A stretch of 64,000 bases of DNA from Pseudomonadota bacterium (GTDB lineage: Bacteria > Pseudomonadota > Gammaproteobacteria > Burkholderiales > Burkholderiaceae_C), in assembly GCA_029779845.1 (NCBI GenBank), contig JAKOZT010000044.1, positions 41,862 through 105,861 of the forward strand, read 5' to 3'. A model generated the notes under the pieces. It made no database searches, had not been told where the DNA came from, and saw only the letters and a program-made list of their open reading frames with translations. Of the stretch, positions 43,771 through 52,234 are shown in pieces. The position numbers were made by a program, and so were the translations under genes. Positions within the stretch are counted from its first letter, which is position 1. Each line of letters starts with the position of its first letter.

Positions 43771-45459
43771 TCAATAAATGTCGTGCTGCGTGTTGTAGAC
43801 GTTGAACTTGCCGGTCGGCGTGACGATCGCCGGATCGGTGATCACCTTCTTCAGCTTCAGCGTCTTGTCGTCGTAGACGACGATGGCCGACTGGTCGGTC
43901 TTGCCGCCCCACAGGCTGATCCACACCTCGTCACCCGCCATGTTGTATTCGGGGTGGGTGGCGCGGCGCAGCGCCTTGGTCTGCGGCAGGCCGGAGTCCT
44001 TGGCGACGTCGAGCTTGACCGGTTCCTTGTTCAGGTCCTTCATGTCGTAGACGTAGACGGCCTCGGCGTTCTCGCGCTCGGGGTTCATCGGCATGTCGGC
44101 CCACAGGTGGGTGGACTTCGGGTGCGTCTTGACGAACAGGTTGCCCGCGCCGCCGGTCTTCAGCTCCTGAACGACCTTCCAGTTGTACTGCTTGTACTTG
44201 GCGAACTTCTTGTCGTCGTTGGGCGTGGAGATCAGCGTGATCACCGCGTCGCCGAGGTGGCCCGTGGCCCACACCGGCCCGAACTGCGGGTGCACGAAGT
44301 TCGCGCCGCGGCCCGGGTGCGGGATCTTCTTGGTGTCCACCAGCGCGGCGAGCTTGCCGGTCTTGGTGTCCACCGCGGCGATCTTGTTGCTCGCGTTGGC
44401 CGCCACCAGGAAGTAGCGCTTGCTCATGTCCCAGCCGCCGTCGTGCAGGAACTTGGCCGACTCGATCGTGGTCGTCTTCAGGTTCTTGATGTCGGAGTAG
44501 TCGACCAGCATGATCTGGCCGGTCTCCTTGACGTTGACGACCCACTCGGGCTTGATCATCGAGCTGACGATCGAGGCCACGCGCGGCTCGGGGTGGTATT
44601 CGCCGTCGACGGTGTTGCCGCGCGTCGAGACCACCTTCATCGGCTTGAGCGTCTCGCCGTCCATGATCGAGTACTGGGGCGGCCAGTAGGTGCCGCCGAT
44701 CAGGTACTTGTCCTCGTAGCCCTTGAACTTGGAGGTGTCGACCGAGCGCGCGTCGGCGCCGAGCTTGACGGTGGCCACCGTGGTGGGCGTCTCGAACCAC
44801 AGGTCGATCAGCGTCACCAGGCCGTCGCGGCCGACGGTGTAGACGTAGCGGCCCGAGGCCGACAGGCGCGAGATGTGCACCGCGTAGCCGGTGTCGAGGA
44901 TCTTCCAGATCTGCTTGGTGTCGCCGTCGACCAGCGCGAGCTTGCCCGCGTCGCGCAGCGTGATCGCGAAGATGTTCTTCAGGTTGATCTTGTTCTGCTG
45001 CGCCTTGGGTCGCTGGTCCACCGGCACCAGCAGCTTCCAGCTCGCTTCCATGTCCTTCAGGCTGAACTCGGGCGGGATGTCCGGCGTCGTCTGGATGTAG
45101 CGCGCCATCAGGTTGATCTCGTCCTTGGACAGGATGTCGTCGTAGTTGACCATCCCGCCCTCGGTGCCCATCGAGATGATCTTCTCCAGGCGCGAGGTGC
45201 CGAGCTTGAGCGTGCCGCCTTCCTGCGTGCTGCCGTCGGCGAGCTTCTTGCTCCAGTGCGGCTCGAGGTTCTTGCCGGTGGCGCCCTTGCGCAGCACGCC
45301 GTGGCAGCCGGCGCAGCGCTCGAAATAGATCTTCTTGCCGGCTTCCTTCTCGGCCGGCGTCAGCGTCGGCGCGTCCTGCGCCAGCGCGCCGAAGGACGCG
45401 AAGGAGATCAGCAGCGCGGCCGTCAATGTGAGTGGCGATGCGGGATAGCGGCTTGTCAT
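43771..45459 (-). CDS. nirS: Cytochrome cd1 nitrite reductase NirS
   Basis: NirS reduces nitrite to NO in the periplasm. The 562-aa protein has a signal peptide (cleavage near GALAQD), a mono-haem c domain (C49-A-G-C52-H53, and MGTEGGMVNYDDI) and a d1 propeller (AVHISRLSASGRYVYTVGRDGLVTLIDLWF, TYWPPQYSIMDGETL, HPEPRVASIVSS, FLHDGGWDMSKRYFL, GPVWATGHLGD). The ATG at 45459 follows GGAGAGAG. The promoter region shares a perfect Dnr palindrome with ubiU. First gene of the nir operon. Confidence 0.98.
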   Translation of the reverse strand: MTSRYPASPLTLTAALLISFASFGALAQDAPTLTPAEKEAGKKIYFERCAGCHGVLRKGATGKNLEPHWSKKLADGSTQEGGTLKLGTSRLEKIISMGTEGGMVNYDDILSKDEINLMARYIQTTPDIPPEFSLKDMEASWKLLVPVDQRPKAQQNKINLKNIFAITLRDAGKLALVDGDTKQIWKILDTGYAVHISRLSASGRYVYTVGRDGLVTLIDLWFETPTTVATVKLGADARSVDTSKFKGYEDKYLIGGTYWPPQYSIMDGETLKPMKVVSTRGNTVDGEYHPEPRVASIVSSMIKPEWVVNVKETGQIMLVDYSDIKNLKTTTIESAKFLHDGGWDMSKRYFLVAANASNKIAAVDTKTGKLAALVDTKKIPHPGRGANFVHPQFGPVWATGHLGDAVITLISTPNDDKKFAKYKQYNWKVVQELKTGGAGNLFVKTHPKSTHLWADMPMNPERENAEAVYVYDMKDLNKEPVKLDVAKDSGLPQTKALRRATHPEYNMAGDEVWISLWGGKTDQSAIVVYDDKTLKLKKVITDPAIVTPTGKFNVYNTQHDIY

Positions 45460-45530
45460 GGGGCTCTCTCCTGGGGTTGACCTGTTCGGTGAATATGCGG
45501 GCATGGTCGGCCCCGGGGCGGAGAGCGTCC

Positions 45531-45544
45531 TTGAACTGGTTCAA
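45531..45544. promoter_or_regulatory. Dnr box shared by nirS and ubiU
   Basis: CTTGAACTGGTTCAAG (45530-45545). With a centre at 45537.5, leftward transcription would start near 45496 with CATATT (45498-45493 read leftward) as a -10 candidate; rightward transcription would start near 45579. Confidence 0.75.
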
Positions 45545-45661
45545 GCCCATGTCCGCGGCGCGCCTGCGGGCGCGAGAGTCGCCCGAGTTTGCCGAGGCTC
45601 AAAGTCGCTGTTGCGCATCTGCCTACAGTCGCGCCGGCCCGAAGCGGGGCTTGGAGCGACG

Positions 45662-46678
45662 ATGAACGAACAAGGAGCGCTGCCCGAACTGGTGTGCCCG
45701 GCCGGCTCGCTGCGCGCGCTGCAGGCGGCGGTGGGCGCCGGCGCCGACGCGGTCTACCTGGGCCTGAAGGACGCCACCAACGCGCGCAACTTCGCCGGCC
45801 TGAACTTCGACGACGCGCAGGTGCGCGAGGGCGTGGCGCACGCGCATGCGCACGGCGCGAAGGTGCTGATGGCGCTGAACACCTTCGCCGACGCGCGCGA
45901 CGCCGGGCCCTGGCGGCGCGCGGTGGACAAGGCGGTGGCGCTGGGCGCCGACGCGCTGATCGTGGCCGACAGCGCGGTGATGGCGTATTGCCGCGACGAA
46001 CATCCGCAATTGCGGCTGCACCTGTCGGTGCAGGCCTCGGCCACCAGCCATGCGGCGATCGAGTTCTACCGCCAGCGCTACGGCATCCAGCGCGCCGTGC
46101 TGCCGCGCGTGCTGACGCTGCAGCAGGTCGGCAACGTGATCCGCCAGACCGATGTGGACATCGAGGTGTTCGGCTTCGGCAGCCTGTGCGTGATGGTGGA
46201 AGGGCGCTGCGCGCTGTCGTCCTACGCCACCGGGCAATCGCCCAACAACGCCGGCGTGTGCTCGCCGCCCTCGGCGGTGCGCTGGCACGAAGGCAGCGAC
46301 GGCGTGCAGGCGCGCCTGAACGGCGTGCTGATCGACCGCTACGCCCCCGACGAGCCGCGCGGCTACCCGACGCTGTGCAAGGGCCGCTTCGAGGTGCGCG
46401 GCGAACGCGGCTACGCGCTCGAGGAGCCGACCAGCCTGAACACGCTGGCGATCCTGCCCGAGCTGATCGCGCTGGGCGTCAAGGCGATCAAGATCGAAGG
46501 CCGCCAGCGCAGCGCCGCCTATGTGGAGCAGGTGACGCGCGTGTGGCGCGCGGCGATAGACCGCGCCGGGGCGGATGCGCAGCGCTACGCGGTGCAGCCC
46601 GAGTGGTCGGCCGCGCTGGCGCGCCACGCCGAGGGCCAGCAGCACACGCTGGGCGCCTACGACCGGCCGTGGAGATGA
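45662..46678 (+). CDS. ubiU: UbiU, O2-independent ubiquinone hydroxylation (U32 family)
   Basis: UbiU and UbiV form a heterodimer with one 4Fe-4S cluster each and hydroxylate the ubiquinone ring without O2. The 338-aa U32-family protein starts LPELVCPAGSLRALQAAVGAGADAVYLGL and has cysteines C176, C183, C200 and C239, whose spacing (7, 17, 39) equals that of the cluster ligands in E. coli UbiU as I recall them. Divergent from nirS with a Dnr box between, so its expression is likely denitrification-linked. Confidence 0.92.
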   Translation: MNEQGALPELVCPAGSLRALQAAVGAGADAVYLGLKDATNARNFAGLNFDDAQVREGVAHAHAHGAKVLMALNTFADARDAGPWRRAVDKAVALGADALIVADSAVMAYCRDEHPQLRLHLSVQASATSHAAIEFYRQRYGIQRAVLPRVLTLQQVGNVIRQTDVDIEVFGFGSLCVMVEGRCALSSYATGQSPNNAGVCSPPSAVRWHEGSDGVQARLNGVLIDRYAPDEPRGYPTLCKGRFEVRGERGYALEEPTSLNTLAILPELIALGVKAIKIEGRQRSAAYVEQVTRVWRAAIDRAGADAQRYAVQPEWSAALARHAEGQQHTLGAYDRPWR

Positions 46679-46850
46679 CGTCCCCCCGTAGCGCCTTCGG
46701 CGCTCCCCCCAGGGGGCGCCGAAGGCGGCCCGGCAGAGCCGGATCCGCGGCGACTGCTTGGCTCTGCTGGGTTCATGCGATGTGGGTGATGCCTGGCAAC
46801 ATGGAAGACTGAAATGAAACGCGGCAACTGCCTCACACCTCCGTTCGGGC
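46679..46850. other. Intergenic stretch with long hairpin after ubiU
   Basis: No gene is seen in the 302 bases between ubiU and ubiV. Bases 46692-46727 form a hairpin (CGCCTTCGGCG paired with CGCCGAAGGCG, inner C5/G5), a stem-loop I regard as a common intergenic repeat type in Burkholderiales, without T-run. The remainder up to the next repeat shows short stop-interrupted frames only. Confidence 0.6.
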
Positions 46851-46951
46851 TGGGCTTGTCGAAGCCCCCGCGGGTCCCAGCCCTGTGCGCGCCACGCTGC
46901 CCTTCGACACGGGGACTTCGACGAGCTCAGTCCCCTGCTCAGGGCGAACGG
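46851..46951. repeat. Dispersed TTCGACAAGCTCAG repeat element, copy 3
   Basis: Framed by CCGTTCGGGCTGGG and CTCAGGGCGAACGG with internal CTTGTCGAAG and CTTCGACGAGCTCAG. Its right end (ACTTCGAC(A/G)AGCTCAGTCCCCTGCTCAGGGCGAACGG) is nearly identical to copy 2 at 27062-27184. It ends 29 bp before the ubiV start. Confidence 0.8.
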
Positions 46952-46980
46952 ATGTTTCGATGCGCAGTGGAGCAACTGAG

Positions 46981-47931
46981 ATGGACGCGGCGATGACGAA
47001 ACCCGAGACCGAGCGCCTCGCGCTCAGCGTCGGCCCGGTGCTCTACCACTGGTCGCGCGAGACGCTGCTGCGCTTCTATGCCGATCTCGCCGACAGCGCC
47101 GCCGACACCTTCACGCTCGGCGAGACGGTGTGCGCGCGCCGCCGCGAGCTGCGCCTTCCCGACTGGCTGGCGCTGGCGCGCGAGCTGCGCGCAGCCGGCA
47201 AGGAGGTGGTGCTGGCCGCGCAGGCGCTGATCGAGACCGAGGCCGACCTGCGCCTGCTCGAGCGCCAGGCCGAGCAGCACGAGTTCGCCGTCGAAGCCGC
47301 CGATGCCTCGGCGCTGCAGCTGCTCGCCGGCCGCGTGCCGCTGGTGCTCGGCCCGCACATCAACATCTACAGCCGCGCGGCGCTCGTGGAGCATGCCGAC
47401 CTCGGCGCGGCGCGCTGGGTGGCGCCGGTGGAGCTGGCGCTCGACGCGCTGGCGCTGGTCAACCCGCCGGCCGATCCGGTGCGCACCCCCGAAGGTACGG
47501 CCATCGCCACCGAGGCCTGGGTCTTCGGCCGGCTGCCGCTGGCCTTCTCGGCGCGCTGCTTCACCGCGCGCCACCACCGCGTGCCCAAGGACGACTGCGG
47601 CTACCGCTGCATCGCCGATCCCGACGGGCTGCTGCTGTCGTCGTCCGAAGGCCAGCCCTTCCTGGTGCTCAACGGCACGCAGACGCAATCGGCCGCGCTG
47701 CACAACCTGCTCGCCGACGGCGCGGCGCTGCGCGCGGCCGGCGTGTCGCGGCTGCGCCTGTCGCCGTGCGCGCAGGGCTTCGCGCAGGTGCTGGCGGACT
47801 TCGACGCGGTGATGAACCAGGGCGCCGCGCCCGCCGCGCGCGACGCCGCCTGGGCCGGCCTCGGCGTGCCCGGGCCCTTCGGCAACGGCTACGCGCGGCG
47901 CGCGCCGGGCATGGCATGGAGTAGCTCATGA
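46981..47931 (+). CDS. ubiV: UbiV, O2-independent ubiquinone hydroxylation (U32 family)
   Basis: Partner of UbiU. The 316-aa U32-family protein has cysteines C51, C193, C206 and C210; the last three have the 13 and 4 spacing of the cluster ligands in E. coli UbiV as I recall them, and C51 lies in CARRRELRLPDWL as expected. ATG at 46981 (MDAAMTKP) or 46993 (MTKPE) are both possible. Its stop overlaps the ubiT ATG (ATGA). A dispersed repeat rather than a Dnr box lies before it, so it may depend on the ubiU promoter. Confidence 0.92.
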   Translation: MDAAMTKPETERLALSVGPVLYHWSRETLLRFYADLADSAADTFTLGETVCARRRELRLPDWLALARELRAAGKEVVLAAQALIETEADLRLLERQAEQHEFAVEAADASALQLLAGRVPLVLGPHINIYSRAALVEHADLGAARWVAPVELALDALALVNPPADPVRTPEGTAIATEAWVFGRLPLAFSARCFTARHHRVPKDDCGYRCIADPDGLLLSSSEGQPFLVLNGTQTQSAALHNLLADGAALRAAGVSRLRLSPCAQGFAQVLADFDAVMNQGAAPAARDAAWAGLGVPGPFGNGYARRAPGMAWSSS

Positions 47932-48386
47932 ACACCACCCTCGACACCACCGTGCCGGCCGGCCTGCCGGAACTGCTGCGGCCGCTGCACCGGCGCGTGC
48001 GCGCGCTGGTGCAGCGGCTGCCGGTCAGCCCGCCCTCGCTGCTGGCCGCGCGCGTGCTCGACCGCGTGCTGCTGCCGAGCCTGCCCGAGGATGCGCGCCG
48101 CGCCCTCGAAGGCCGATGCGTCGAACTGGTGGTCACCGACTTCGGCCTGCGCGTGCGGCTGCGCATCGCGCCGCAGGGCTTCGAGAGCGCGGGCGAGGGC
48201 GGCGAGGCCGCGCTGCGCATCGCCGCCACCGGCGCCGCCTACCTGCGCCTGCTGCGCGGCGAGGAGGATCCGGACCGCCTCTTCTTCGAGCGCCAGCTGG
48301 TGATGGAAGGCGACACCGAACTGGGCCTGGTGCTGAAGAACACGCTCGACGCGATCGGCCCGCTGTGGCCGCGCCGCGCGCCGTAG
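47928..48386 (+). CDS. ubiT: UbiT, SCP2-domain accessory factor for anaerobic ubiquinone synthesis
   Basis: UbiT binds ubiquinone intermediates through an SCP2 domain and is required for anaerobic ubiquinone synthesis. The 152-aa protein shows the SCP2 pattern in the second half (CVELVVTDFGLRVRLRIAPQGFES, AALRIAATGAAYLRLLRGEEDPDRLFFERQLVMEGDTELGLVLKNTLDAI). It overlaps ubiV by four bases. It converges with the cytochrome-b/flavin fusion gene, leaving one base between stops. Confidence 0.9.
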   Translation: MNTTLDTTVPAGLPELLRPLHRRVRALVQRLPVSPPSLLAARVLDRVLLPSLPEDARRALEGRCVELVVTDFGLRVRLRIAPQGFESAGEGGEAALRIAATGAAYLRLLRGEEDPDRLFFERQLVMEGDTELGLVLKNTLDAIGPLWPRRAP

Positions 48387-48387
48387 G

Positions 48388-50298
48388 TCAGGCCGGCGGC
48401 GCCGTCGTCCGCGCCGACGGCACGAACGCATCGGTGAAGCAGAAGCCCTCGCCCAGCCCTTGCGCGAGGAAGGCCGGCACGGCGGCCTCGACCATCTTCA
48501 CCGAGCCGCAGACGTAGACCTCGTGGCCCTGCAGGTCGGGGAAGTCGGCCAGCATCGCCTCGTGGACCAGCCCGGTGCGGCCGTTCCAGGGCGGCGAGGC
48601 CTCGGGCTCCGACAGCACCGGCACGACGCTGAAGTTGGCGTGCTCGCGCTGCCACTGCTCGGCCAGTTCGAGCGCGTAGAGGTCGGCGCGGCGGCGCACG
48701 CCCCAGTACAGCCGCATGGGCCGCGTCACGCCGCGCGCGAAGGCGTCCTCGACGATGCTCTTGATCGGCGCGAAGCCGGTCGCGCCGGCGACGAACAGGA
48801 TGGGCGCGGCGCTGTCGCGCAGCGTGAAGTCGCCCAGCGGCCCCTCGAAACGCAGCGTGTCGCCGGGTTTCATCTGCGTGAACACGTGGCCGGTGAAGCG
48901 CCCGCCGGGGATGCGCCGCACGTGCAGCTCGATGTGGTCTTGCACCTGCGGCGGGTTGGCGAACGAGAAGGCGCGCCGCTGGCCGTCGTCGAGCACGATG
49001 TTGATGTACTGGCCGGCCGTGAAGGGCGGCGCCGCGCCGCCGGGCAGCTCGAGGATCAGCCGCAGCACCTCCTCGGACAGCGGCTCGATGCGCGCCACGC
49101 GCGCCTCGTGCAGCGCCGGCGGCGCGCGCTCGGCCGTGGTGGCCGGCTCGACGTCGATGTCCAGGTCGCTCAGCGGCGTGGCGCAGCACATCAGCGCCTT
49201 GCCCTGCGCGCGCAGCGCCTCGGGCAGCGCGCTCTGCTGGTAAGGGCCGTGCTCGACGCGGCCGTGCAGCACCGTGCACATGCACACGCCGCAGCCGCCG
49301 TTGCGGCACTCGTAGGGCAGCGCCAGGCCCTGGCGCAGCCCGGCTTCGAGCAGCGTCTCGCCGCCGCGCACCGTCACCGGCTGCGTCGAGGGGTGCAGCG
49401 TCATCCGGTGCTCGCCCGGCCGGCCGCGGCGCAGCCTGGGCGGCAGCCAGGGCAGCGCGGCCAGCAGCAGCGTGCCGGCCACCACCAGCATCCACACGCG
49501 GCCCAGCGGCCAGAGGTCGAACAGCGGCAGCAGCGCGAGGTAGAACCAGTCGAGCTTCAGCTGCCCGACCGCGCGCGCCAGGTCGGCCGGCCCGCCCTGG
49601 CTGAGCACCGGCTGCAGCAGCGCCAGCGCCAGCAGCGTGGCCGCGAGGCTGAGCATGATCGGCCGCGGCGGATTGGTGCGCGCCTTGGGCACGCGCTGCA
49701 CGTGCACGAACATCAGCAGCAGCACCACCAGCGGCACGCCGATGTGCATGAAGGCCAGCAGCGAGAAGAAGCGGTCGCTGATGCTGGCCGGATGGATCAC
49801 GTTGCGCATCAGCGCGCCGCCGAAGCCGGGCAGCCAGTCGAGCCACTCGAAGCTGGCGGTGATCACGTACTGCGCGAGCCGGTCCCAGGGCAGCATGTAG
49901 CCGTTGATGCCCGAGACGTAGACGCCCCACACCAGCGCCACGCCGGTGGCCCACGAGAACCAGCGGAAGCCGCGGAAGCGGTCGAACGCGAAGTGGCGCA
50001 GCAGGTGCAGCAGCATGGTCGCCACCATCGCGTCGGAGGCGTAGCGGTGCACGCTGCGCAGGATGCCGCCGGCGAACCACTGGCGCTGCGTCAGCGCCTC
50101 CACCGAGGCGTAGGCGTCGGCCACGCCGGTCTCGAAGAAGGCGTACAGGTACAGGCCCGAGCCGGCCACCACCCAGAACAGGAAGAAGGTGATCGCGCCG
50201 AGGTGGTACAGCGGGTCGAGCCGGTCGCCGAAGGCGGCGTTGAACAGCGCCTCCAGGCGCATGAACAGCCAGCGCAGCAGCGCCTGCAGCCGCTTCAT
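48388..50298 (-). CDS. Cytochrome b / [2Fe-2S] ferredoxin / FAD-NAD(P) reductase fusion
   Basis: A 636-aa three-part protein. Residues 1-290: cytochrome b N-terminal type with axial pairs H84/H98 and H185/H199 (each H-x13-H), i.e. two b haems. Residues 300-385: plant-type [2Fe-2S] domain with C331-x4-C336-x2-C339 and C371. Residues 395-625: ferredoxin-NADP-reductase type with RAFSFANPP (flavin), GATGFAPIKSI and VYVCGSVKMVEA (pyridine nucleotide). It could link NAD(P)H and quinone through the membrane. Last gene of the nine-gene operon; its ATG overlaps the preceding stop. I know of no described protein of this layout. Confidence 0.85.
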   Translation of the reverse strand: MKRLQALLRWLFMRLEALFNAAFGDRLDPLYHLGAITFFLFWVVAGSGLYLYAFFETGVADAYASVEALTQRQWFAGGILRSVHRYASDAMVATMLLHLLRHFAFDRFRGFRWFSWATGVALVWGVYVSGINGYMLPWDRLAQYVITASFEWLDWLPGFGGALMRNVIHPASISDRFFSLLAFMHIGVPLVVLLLMFVHVQRVPKARTNPPRPIMLSLAATLLALALLQPVLSQGGPADLARAVGQLKLDWFYLALLPLFDLWPLGRVWMLVVAGTLLLAALPWLPPRLRRGRPGEHRMTLHPSTQPVTVRGGETLLEAGLRQGLALPYECRNGGCGVCMCTVLHGRVEHGPYQQSALPEALRAQGKALMCCATPLSDLDIDVEPATTAERAPPALHEARVARIEPLSEEVLRLILELPGGAAPPFTAGQYINIVLDDGQRRAFSFANPPQVQDHIELHVRRIPGGRFTGHVFTQMKPGDTLRFEGPLGDFTLRDSAAPILFVAGATGFAPIKSIVEDAFARGVTRPMRLYWGVRRRADLYALELAEQWQREHANFSVVPVLSEPEASPPWNGRTGLVHEAMLADFPDLQGHEVYVCGSVKMVEAAVPAFLAQGLGEGFCFTDAFVPSARTTAPPA

Positions 50299-51716
50299 GG
50301 CGCCGCCCGCCGCATCGCGCGCAGCACCACCAGCGCGAACAGCAGCCCGCCGGCGATCGCGACCAGCCCGCCCAGGCCCATCAGCGCCATGCCGGCGATC
50401 TCGGAGCCGCTGCGCAGCACCTGCTCGGCGCCGGCCACCTTGCGCTGCACGCCGTAGCCGCCCGACCACACCAGCCCGAGGATGTGCATCAGCTGCCCGG
50501 CGCCGTACAGCATCGGCTGCAGCGTCGCGACGCGGCCCTCGGGCGCGCGGTAGCCCAGGCGCGGCAGCAGGTGGTAGACCATGCCCATCAGCGCCAGCGT
50601 CACGCCGACGATGCAGCCGTGGTAGTGCGCCGGAATGCGCACGTTGCTGCCGGCGATGAACACGCCGATCAGCCCGCCGGCGGCGAAGAGCGTCATCGAG
50701 GCGAGCAGCGCCGCGCGCAGCGGCTTGTGCGCCGGCGCCGGCTGCGGCGCGCCGCGCAGCCCGAAGGCCAGCGCCAGCGCCACCGGCAGGATCGCCGGCC
50801 CGCCGCCCAGGCGCATCGCCCAGGTGTGCAGGTTGCGGTGCTCGACGCTGGCCACGTCGTGCGCCAGGTAGGCCAGCGGCGTGACGAACACCGCCGCCAG
50901 CGCCAGCGCGAACAGGCCCAGCGCCACGCGCGGGCTCAGCGGCACGCGCGCGCCGCAGGCGCCGGCCAGCCACAGCCAGGCCACCAGCATCAGCAGCGTC
51001 CAGGTGAACTGCAGCGCGTGGCCGCCGCCCCAGAACAGGATCTCGTAGTAGGCGCGCCCGGCCAGACCGCGCGGCAGCACCGCGTACGACCAGCCGAACG
51101 CCAGCAGCGCCACCGCGGCGGCCACCACGCTGGCGTTCAGGCCGAAGCGCAGCGCGCCGGCGGCGTCGAAGGTCGCGCCGATGCGCGGCGCAGCCGCGAG
51201 GCTGCGCAGCACCAGCAGCGTGCTGCCGGCGCCGAACACCAGCAGCCCGGCGAGGAAGGGCGCGCCGTCGAGCACGGGGATGTAGTTGGCCATCACCGCC
51301 TCGCCGCCGCCGACGAAGGGCGCCAGCGACATCAGCGCCGCGCCGAGGCCGCACAGCGCCAGCGCGGCGCGGCCCCAGCCGGCGAGCCGCGGCGTGGCGT
51401 GGATGCTCCACAGCATGCCGGCCAGCGCGACGAACCACACCAGCACCGAGAGGTCGACGTGCACCACCAGCGCGACGCGGAAGAAGTCGGCCACCGGGAA
51501 GAGCTGGTTCAGCCCGGGCGTGCGCGACAGCACCAGCAGCACCGAGAACAGCCCCGAGCCGATCAGCGCCAGCAGCGCCAGCCACAGCCAGCCGCGCGCC
51601 AGCGCGCGGCGCGCGTCGGCAGGCACCGGCAGGGCGTAGTCGCCGTGCGTGGCAACCGCGGCGGCGCTGCGGCGCGCGGCGGGCAGGGGCGTCACGGCGG
51701 GATGCAGCGTGTTCAT
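50295..51716 (-). CDS. Divergent haem-copper oxidase-superfamily subunit I
   Basis: A 473-aa protein with about 12 membrane helices. HCO-type ligands are H86 (VVHVDLSVLVWF, low-spin haem), H233 (GGGHALQF, CuB-like) and H364-Y-H366 (helix X). Deviations: Phe237 is at the position of the oxidase Tyr and Gln236 beside it; where the usual His-His copper pair is expected there is H286-D287. It has neither the Glu of NorB helix VI nor the Tyr of oxidases, so it is neither standard oxidase nor cNOR. NO or another small molecule could be the substrate. Overlaps its neighbours by four bases on each side. Confidence 0.75.
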   Translation of the reverse strand: MNTLHPAVTPLPAARRSAAAVATHGDYALPVPADARRALARGWLWLALLALIGSGLFSVLLVLSRTPGLNQLFPVADFFRVALVVHVDLSVLVWFVALAGMLWSIHATPRLAGWGRAALALCGLGAALMSLAPFVGGGEAVMANYIPVLDGAPFLAGLLVFGAGSTLLVLRSLAAAPRIGATFDAAGALRFGLNASVVAAAVALLAFGWSYAVLPRGLAGRAYYEILFWGGGHALQFTWTLLMLVAWLWLAGACGARVPLSPRVALGLFALALAAVFVTPLAYLAHDVASVEHRNLHTWAMRLGGGPAILPVALALAFGLRGAPQPAPAHKPLRAALLASMTLFAAGGLIGVFIAGSNVRIPAHYHGCIVGVTLALMGMVYHLLPRLGYRAPEGRVATLQPMLYGAGQLMHILGLVWSGGYGVQRKVAGAEQVLRSGSEIAGMALMGLGGLVAIAGGLLFALVVLRAMRRAAP

Positions 51717-52234
51717 TTCAAGGTGATCCTCTGGGCCGCGGCGTCGAAGTCGATCACCAGGATCTGCGACGGCGCGAGCGTCACGGTTTCTTCGTGCACA
51801 TGCTCGAAGCCGGTGCTGCGCGCGTCGTCGCGCAGGCGCACGGCGATGCGGTGCGTGCCGGCCGGCAGCGCGAGGCGGTGGTAGATGGACGCCGCGCCGT
51901 CCTTCGACAGGCCGGACGGCTGCGCGACGCGGCGCAGCGCCGGCGCGCCGTCGAGATCGAGCTCGACGACGATCGGCGAGCGCTCGCGCGGGCAGCGCAC
52001 CGGCGCGCGCATGTTGGGCGGCAGCTTGGCCAGTTCCTCGGCGCTTTGCGGCCGGCAGTCGGACACCGGCTTGCCGGTGTGGCTGAAGCTGAGCTTGACG
52101 AGCGCCTGCCCCTCGCCGAGCGCGCGGTAGGGCGGCCAGTGCGAGAACACGCCGATCGCCAGCGCGAACAGGCCGTACAGCGCGGCCTGGCCGAGCCAGG
52201 CGGCGATGCCGGGGGAGGTGCTGCGTTCATCCAT
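51713..52234 (-). CDS. Hypothetical membrane-anchored protein of haem-copper operon
   Basis: The 173-aa protein has one N-terminal hydrophobic helix (residues 12-29) and a globular part, probably periplasmic, with SFSHTGKPVSDCRPQSAEEL, two cysteines (C59 and C81), and a beta-rich C-terminus. No family is recognised. It overlaps the cytochrome-b/MvhD fusion by eight bases upstream and the divergent subunit I by four downstream, so it is tightly coupled to both. It could be an accessory subunit or assembly factor; this is inference from position. Confidence 0.65.
   Translation of the reverse strand: MDERSTSPGIAAWLGQAALYGLFALAIGVFSHWPPYRALGEGQALVKLSFSHTGKPVSDCRPQSAEELAKLPPNMRAPVRCPRERSPIVVELDLDGAPALRRVAQPSGLSKDGAASIYHRLALPAGTHRIAVRLRDDARSTGFEHVHEETVTLAPSQILVIDFDAAAQRITLK

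Noticed and set aside
46679..46850. Short protein between ubiU and ubiV (ending GNMED)
   Set aside because: The frame runs through a hairpin repeat, is Arg/Gly-rich and has no start signal.
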